Part shown: positions 59,307 to 64,000 of the stretch, one piece after another
How positions within the stretch are numbered: position 1 is the first letter of the stretch
Layout of the letters: the number at the start of each line of letters is the position of its first letter
Assembly (NCBI GenBank): GCA_003952965.2
Contig: CM025850.1
Coordinates: forward strand, 7,862,125 to 7,926,124
Direction of reading: 5' to 3'
Length of the DNA stretch: 64,000 nucleotides
From: Morella rubra
Taxonomy: Eukaryota; Streptophyta; Magnoliopsida; Fagales; Myricaceae
Translations under genes and position numbers: made by a program
Notes under the pieces: model-generated
What the model saw: only the letters and a program-made list of their open reading frames with translations
Databases searched by the model: none
What the model was told of the DNA's origin: nothing

Positions 59307-60233
59307 CCTTTTTGTTAGTTTAGTTGATGGGCAAATCCAACCACCCGTGATCTTATCTCTATAACATTGGCCCCTGAAATACTTGGAAATCGTTTTATAC
59401 TACAATTAAGCAAAAGAAATAATAGGTATGTTTATTATTATTTATATATAGCTATGTTTGATTAAAAAAAACACAAAAGAAATAATAGGTTATTTTTAGT
59501 CAAAGAGAAGTACAAAGCAGTAGGTTGCGGGCTTCTGTCAAAAATGGCAAGACAAAATTATGGTCATGGATATCCCAGGTGCTCTTCCTTTAGCCTCTTT
59601 AGGCTTCTGGATCTGCCTGTGAGAGCATTAGTTCATATGCCCTCAGGATGGCAGAAGATGTAAATGGACAAGAAATAATTCAGAAAATGAGCTCGCACAT
59701 GAATTCAGAAAAATGTCATTAAAAATTGCACACTTCACATAACAGAATAGCAAACCACTGTATCAAACATTTATATCCTTAAGGACAAGAGGATCCAATA
59801 GAGCACAAAGTAGTCAGTAAATTAGACAAAGTCCTTATTAAGATGAAATGCTAAGATGTTCAAAGTCTAGATTCAAATGGATAAGAAAAAAAGTCATTGA
59901 GTTCAGCCCTAGCCCTCAACGAGATAAATATTTCTGAAGGAAGATGGCACCGGAAAGCTTTCAGATATGCAGCATTCCTCCTCCCCTCTCTTTTTTCAGG
60001 GATATATATATATAGCTGGTCCGTATTAATTAATGACAGGAATCAACGTAACGTGGTCCACCAGCTTTTACTCTGTTTCACAACGAAAAGCTTGCTCCAC
60101 TTAAGTACTGCTCAGAAAGTTTAAAGCAAATAGGCCATCCCTCTTCATGTATATGTGAGCTACTTTCTTGCTGAGGTGCCCCGCTGCACATGCCTGCATT
60201 TATGAACTCACGCGAGAGCTGGCAGTGGCCTCA
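59307..60233. repeat. 927-bp direct repeat, copy 1
   Basis: Near-identical to 60627-61553 (one difference seen, T/A at 59454/60774), offset 1,320 bp. Beyond the 3' border similarity continues to about 60325, but copy 1 lacks short segments found in copy 2. No coding function is seen, and the identical 75-codon frames in both copies have no domain. Confidence 0.92.
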
Positions 60234-60626
60234 GGGCTAATGAGCGCAATCACGGCCAGTAAAATCTGATTGTCAAACTCGTTCTCAATGAACCCCTTGA
60301 CACTTTTAGACTGCTAGATGTCTTGCACTTTGATGCCCAATTCAGAAAAGACTGTCATCCTGCAATCACTTCATCATAACTCATATATCAGAAACCACCT
60401 CACATTTATATCTGCTAAGGACAATGAGGATTTTCCGCCACTTTCCAGTGACAAAGAGTAAGATGAGCTATAGATGGTCTAGTATTCAGCAGTAAGCGAC
60501 TGTGAGTTGGCAAGACCGTGAGGAAGGAAAGTGACATCACCGGATCTAATGTGATGAGCATTATGACCGACCTCATCCGTATACGAGGGTCTCTGTCATT
60601 AATTCAGGCAGCTAACGGAGGCTTTC

Positions 60627-61553
60627 CCTTTTTGTTAGTTTAGTTGATGGGCAAATCCAACCACCCGTGATCTTATCTCTATAACATTGGCCCCTGAAAT
60701 ACTTGGAAATCGTTTTATACTACAATTAAGCAAAAGAAATAATAGGTATGTTTATTATTATTTATATATAGCAATGTTTGATTAAAAAAAACACAAAAGA
60801 AATAATAGGTTATTTTTAGTCAAAGAGAAGTACAAAGCAGTAGGTTGCGGGCTTCTGTCAAAAATGGCAAGACAAAATTATGGTCATGGATATCCCAGGT
60901 GCTCTTCCTTTAGCCTCTTTAGGCTTCTGGATCTGCCTGTGAGAGCATTAGTTCATATGCCCTCAGGATGGCAGAAGATGTAAATGGACAAGAAATAATT
61001 CAGAAAATGAGCTCGCACATGAATTCAGAAAAATGTCATTAAAAATTGCACACTTCACATAACAGAATAGCAAACCACTGTATCAAACATTTATATCCTT
61101 AAGGACAAGAGGATCCAATAGAGCACAAAGTAGTCAGTAAATTAGACAAAGTCCTTATTAAGATGAAATGCTAAGATGTTCAAAGTCTAGATTCAAATGG
61201 ATAAGAAAAAAAGTCATTGAGTTCAGCCCTAGCCCTCAACGAGATAAATATTTCTGAAGGAAGATGGCACCGGAAAGCTTTCAGATATGCAGCATTCCTC
61301 CTCCCCTCTCTTTTTTCAGGGATATATATATATAGCTGGTCCGTATTAATTAATGACAGGAATCAACGTAACGTGGTCCACCAGCTTTTACTCTGTTTCA
61401 CAACGAAAAGCTTGCTCCACTTAAGTACTGCTCAGAAAGTTTAAAGCAAATAGGCCATCCCTCTTCATGTATATGTGAGCTACTTTCTTGCTGAGGTGCC
61501 CCGCTGCACATGCCTGCATTTATGAACTCACGCGAGAGCTGGCAGTGGCCTCA
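60627..61553. repeat. 927-bp direct repeat, copy 2
   Basis: Partner of 59307-60233. The 393-bp spacer begins with a shortened version of the sequence that follows copy 2. It ends with sequence distantly like that before copy 1 (AGCAGTAAGCG, GAAAGTGAC), so the whole is a tandem array of about 1.32-kb units. Confidence 0.92.
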
Positions 61554-62092
61554 TGCGAGGGCTAATGAGCCTTCTATTTTTGCAATCACGGCCAGTAGCG
61601 TTTCTTGACTGCCCTCAATCTGATTGTCAAACTCGTTCTCAATGAACCCCTTGACACTTTTAGACTGCTAGATGTCTTGCACTTTGATCAAACTTTTCCG
61701 CCCACTTTCCGTGGTCCAAAAGAGAAACATAAGAGAGCGTGGGTCATAATTTTTTCGTCAATCAAGACTGTGATTGGACATAATTATCGATTGATAATAC
61801 CCGTGAGTGATCAAGGTCATAGATACAATTTCTTATAATGTGAAAAGAAGCATCTATATACCGGACCTCATCCGTATACGAAGTCACAAATTTGTCACCA
61901 AGCCATATCAGTTGGGATCCAGCTTAAATTTGTTTCAATAATTTGAAGGGGCTTTCTTTTGTCTCTTTCTCGTTCTCCATCGTCATGTTTCTGATCTCCA
62001 CGCCGTAGTTAGTCTACACACACAAACAGCGTGTCTCTTTCCCCCCAGAAATTTTTGTTTTTGGCCACTTTGGGCTTCACTTGGGTCCTGAT
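61554..62092. other. Intergenic before the peroxidase
   Basis: No gene. ACCTCATCCGTATACGA at about 61865 recurs from 60567-60585, another trace of local duplication. Confidence 0.5.
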
Positions 62093-62160
62093 TCCCCGCC
62101 AACTCTCCACTAGTTATTACGCCAAGTCATGCCCTCAACTCGAGCAGCTCATCGGGTCCA
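62093..62160 (+). repeat. Stray copy of part of peroxidase exon 1
   Basis: 68 bp identical to 62384-62451 (encoding LSTSYYAKSCPQLEQLIGS), 291 bp upstream of the real exon segment. A weaker match continues (TTCAAAGAAG). It lies before the start codon, so it would fall in the 5' UTR or promoter. Confidence 0.88.
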
Positions 62161-62258
62161 ACTTGTCCGGCAATTCAAAGAAGTTCACACCTCTGGTCTT
62201 CACTTTTCATGTTCTCCCACTATTTCTCCTTTGTCCTAAGCTGCCCGCGGTCCAAACC

Positions 62259-63003
62259 ATGAAACCTGTCTCCTCTTCTTCTTCTTGTTTTTCCTCCTCT
62301 GTCTTCACTTGCTTGCTCATCATCTTCTTCCTTACCCTCCACACCTCAAATTGTATTGCCAAACCCACAAATGCCACTCGCCGTCCCCGCCAACTCTCCA
62401 CTAGTTATTACGCCAAGTCATGCCCTCAACTCGAGCAGCTCATCGGGTCCATTACCAGTCAACATTTCAAAGAAGAACCTGTCTCAGGGCCTGCTATTCG
62501 TCTCTTCTTCCAACTGCTTTGTAGAAGTATGCAATACTCGACAGAATGCTTTTTTTTTTTTTTTATGAATGCCTTGGTTTTTCATGACTGCCAATGTAAT
62601 TGGCATATAACACCACATCATGATGCTAGCATGCATACACCATGATGACCATACCCCCGATGCATCTTAGAATATGAGAATGCTTATTCATTCAATGCAA
62701 TTATGTCTCTTATTTTTCATGATTTGAATATTTTTTTAAAAAATTATTGGCATTTGAAGATTTTTATTTTGTTTTCTCAACTTATGTATGATGTAAATGA
62801 AGGGCTGTGATGCATCAATATTAATATCGTCGAAGCCGGGAAGCAACACGTTGGCGGAGAAAGATGCACTGGACAACAAGGACCTTAGAGTGGAGGCCTT
62901 TGAGACCATAAGTAAAGCCAAAGCGTTGGTGGAGAGCAAGTGCCCTGGTGTTGTGTCTTGTGCAGACATTCTTGCAATTGCAGCCAGAGACTACGTACAT
63001 TTG
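62259..63003 (+). pseudogene. Class III peroxidase, first two exons, lesion at the catalytic His
   Basis: Secreted plant haem peroxidase (H2O2-dependent phenol oxidation in the wall or vacuole), most like Arabidopsis PER19-type proteins. Exon 1 (62259-62526): signal peptide (CLLIIFFLTLHTSNCIA), then LSTSYYAKSCPQLEQLIGS and VSGPAIRLFF. Exon 2 (62803-63003): [20 protein letters not shown] with the haem and calcium site region, and [21 protein letters not shown]. Between them the expected FFHDCFVE reads TTCTTCCAACTGCTTTG. Two bases are missing, which removes the distal His-Asp and shifts the frame just before the donor at 62527. Exons 3 onward (proximal His) are not seen in the remaining 1 kb. 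It could be a pseudogene, or a gene continuing past the window with a sequence error. The upstream 68-bp repeat and downstream repeats suggest a disturbed locus. Confidence 0.75.
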
Positions 63004-63436
63004 GTCAGTGTCTCAGACTCTCGGTGTCTCCTTTCCCTTCACATTCTTAGACCTTTTATGATCCTTGTTATTGCCTCAATCCTAAAATATGCTCAAAGTA
63101 GCGTGTGACTTTTAAGAAAGCCCCCAACCCATCTTCTCTGGTTTTCTTAGTCTTGTTTCATTTGGTCGAGTATAAGAAGAATTGAATAGTTGAAGCACAA
63201 AAATAAAAACCTCAATCATGCTAAACCAATTTATACAAATTGCGTTAGCAATTTGACTCCAAAAGGTTGCTGGTGGAACCAAATAAAGTCACCCCAACTG
63301 TTCACCATTGATCAGTTACTGGTCTAAGAAGAAGCAGCCACTGTCAAATGTCAATCATGTACAGGTACCCTTGTGTTGGTACGAGACAAATGGACCCCTC
63401 GTGGCGATTTTTTTTTCTATAATAGTGAATAAGTTT
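63004..63436 (+). other. Peroxidase intron or 3' flank, no gene seen
   Basis: No convincing third exon. The phrase CACCCCAACTGTTCACCA at about 63292 recurs at about 63680. Confidence 0.5.
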
Positions 63437-63677
63437 TCTGTAAAACTTGAGCTTGACAACAGAAGGATTGTAATAAAATGCCCTCAAGGCTCGAGTGCAG
63501 GCTGTAGCCCATGCTGAAACAATTTCTCTTGCATTTTTTTTCTCTCTTTTCAGTTTTTTTTGTAGGGTCAGTAATTTTGCTCGTTTCGATATGGATGATG
63601 CTTCCGAAGTAGAAAGAGTGATGTGGCTTTAGTCCTTGTCCTGATAAACAAGCAAACTCACAACTGGATTAGTGCAG
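63437..63677. repeat. About 240-bp direct repeat, copy 1
   Basis: Starts TCTGTAAAACTTGAGCTTGA and ends GGATTAGTGCAG. It is repeated at 63737-63975 with several short insertions and deletions but very few substitutions. Confidence 0.88.
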
Positions 63678-63736
63678 TCACCCCAACTGTTCACCATATG
63701 TGGTCCTAGTTCATGTACAGCTTTGGGTTATCGTTG

Positions 63737-63975
63737 TCTGTAAAACTTGAGCTTGACAACAGTGCTCAAGGCTCGAGTGCAGGCTGTAGCCCATGCTGAA
63801 ACAATTTCTCTTGCATTTTTTTTTCTCTTATTTGTTTTCAGTTTTTTTTGTAGGGTCAGTAATTTTGCTCATATATTTTTCGATATGGATGATGCTTCCG
63901 AAGTAGAAAGAGTGATGGCAGAAGGCTTTAGTCCTTGTCTGATAAACAAGTAAACTCACAACTGGATTAGTGCAG
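63737..63975. repeat. About 240-bp direct repeat, copy 2
   Basis: Partner of 63437-63677, offset about 300 bp. It differs mainly by length changes, for example loss of a stretch after GCTTGACAACAG. Confidence 0.88.
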
Positions 63976-64000
63976 ATTTCTATGTGCAGTTTGTCGCTTT

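Noticed and set aside
59897-61444. Two identical 75-codon open frames (59897-60124 and 61217-61444)
   Set aside because: Identity comes from the 927-bp repeat. No domain, no homologue recognised, and the frame is chance-length in AT-rich DNA.
1-64000. tRNA, rRNA or snoRNA genes
   Set aside because: No cloverleaf-like A/B box pairs or rRNA segments were recognised by eye. A tRNAscan or Infernal run would settle this.

Overview
This is nuclear DNA of a flowering plant. The evidence is AT-rich intergenic sequence, many GT-AG introns, plant-type glutamate receptor-like (GLR) genes, a class III peroxidase, and plant transposons (MULE, Copia-type LTR element, L1-type LINE). Protein similarity recalled from memory suggests a eudicot, probably a woody rosid. 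The species cannot be fixed from the sequence alone.

Layout. 1-5.8 kb: a decayed Mutator-like element (MULE), with a MURA-type transposase on + and a convergent GRF-zinc-finger/coiled-coil/TM gene on -. 6-42 kb: a cluster of four clade-2-like GLR loci, all on +. GLR-a (7844-20899) is a pseudogene. It is split by a 9.4-kb LTR element in an intron and by a 1.43-kb MULE-type element inside its last exon. GLR-b (23212-26820) has all five exons but a 2-base frameshift in exon 3. GLR-c (30938-35018) is a 5'-truncated tandem copy of GLR-b, with one LINE nested inside another in its last intron. GLR-d (37812-41885) is intact, with five exons and 961 residues. 43.2-53.5 kb: API5 on -, 16 exons and 552 residues, but with an apparently perfect 1,993-bp tandem duplication covering exons 5-9. 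54.6-57.4 kb: ATP11 (mitochondrial F1-ATPase assembly factor) on -, intact with four exons and 253 residues. 59.3-61.6 kb: a near-perfect 927-bp direct repeat. 62.1-64 kb: the first two exons of a class III peroxidase with a lesion at the catalytic His, surrounded by more short direct repeats.

How the parts relate. The GLR cluster shows birth and decay by tandem duplication, each paralogue serving as the 'empty site' that dates insertions in another. API5 and ATP11 are ordinary housekeeping genes, lying head-to-tail on the minus strand about 1.1 kb apart.

No clearly new molecular system was found. The most consequential observation is the out-of-frame exon-block duplication in API5, which is either a very recent gene-breaking event or an assembly artefact. 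Coordinates of exons come from reading splice sites and frames by eye.
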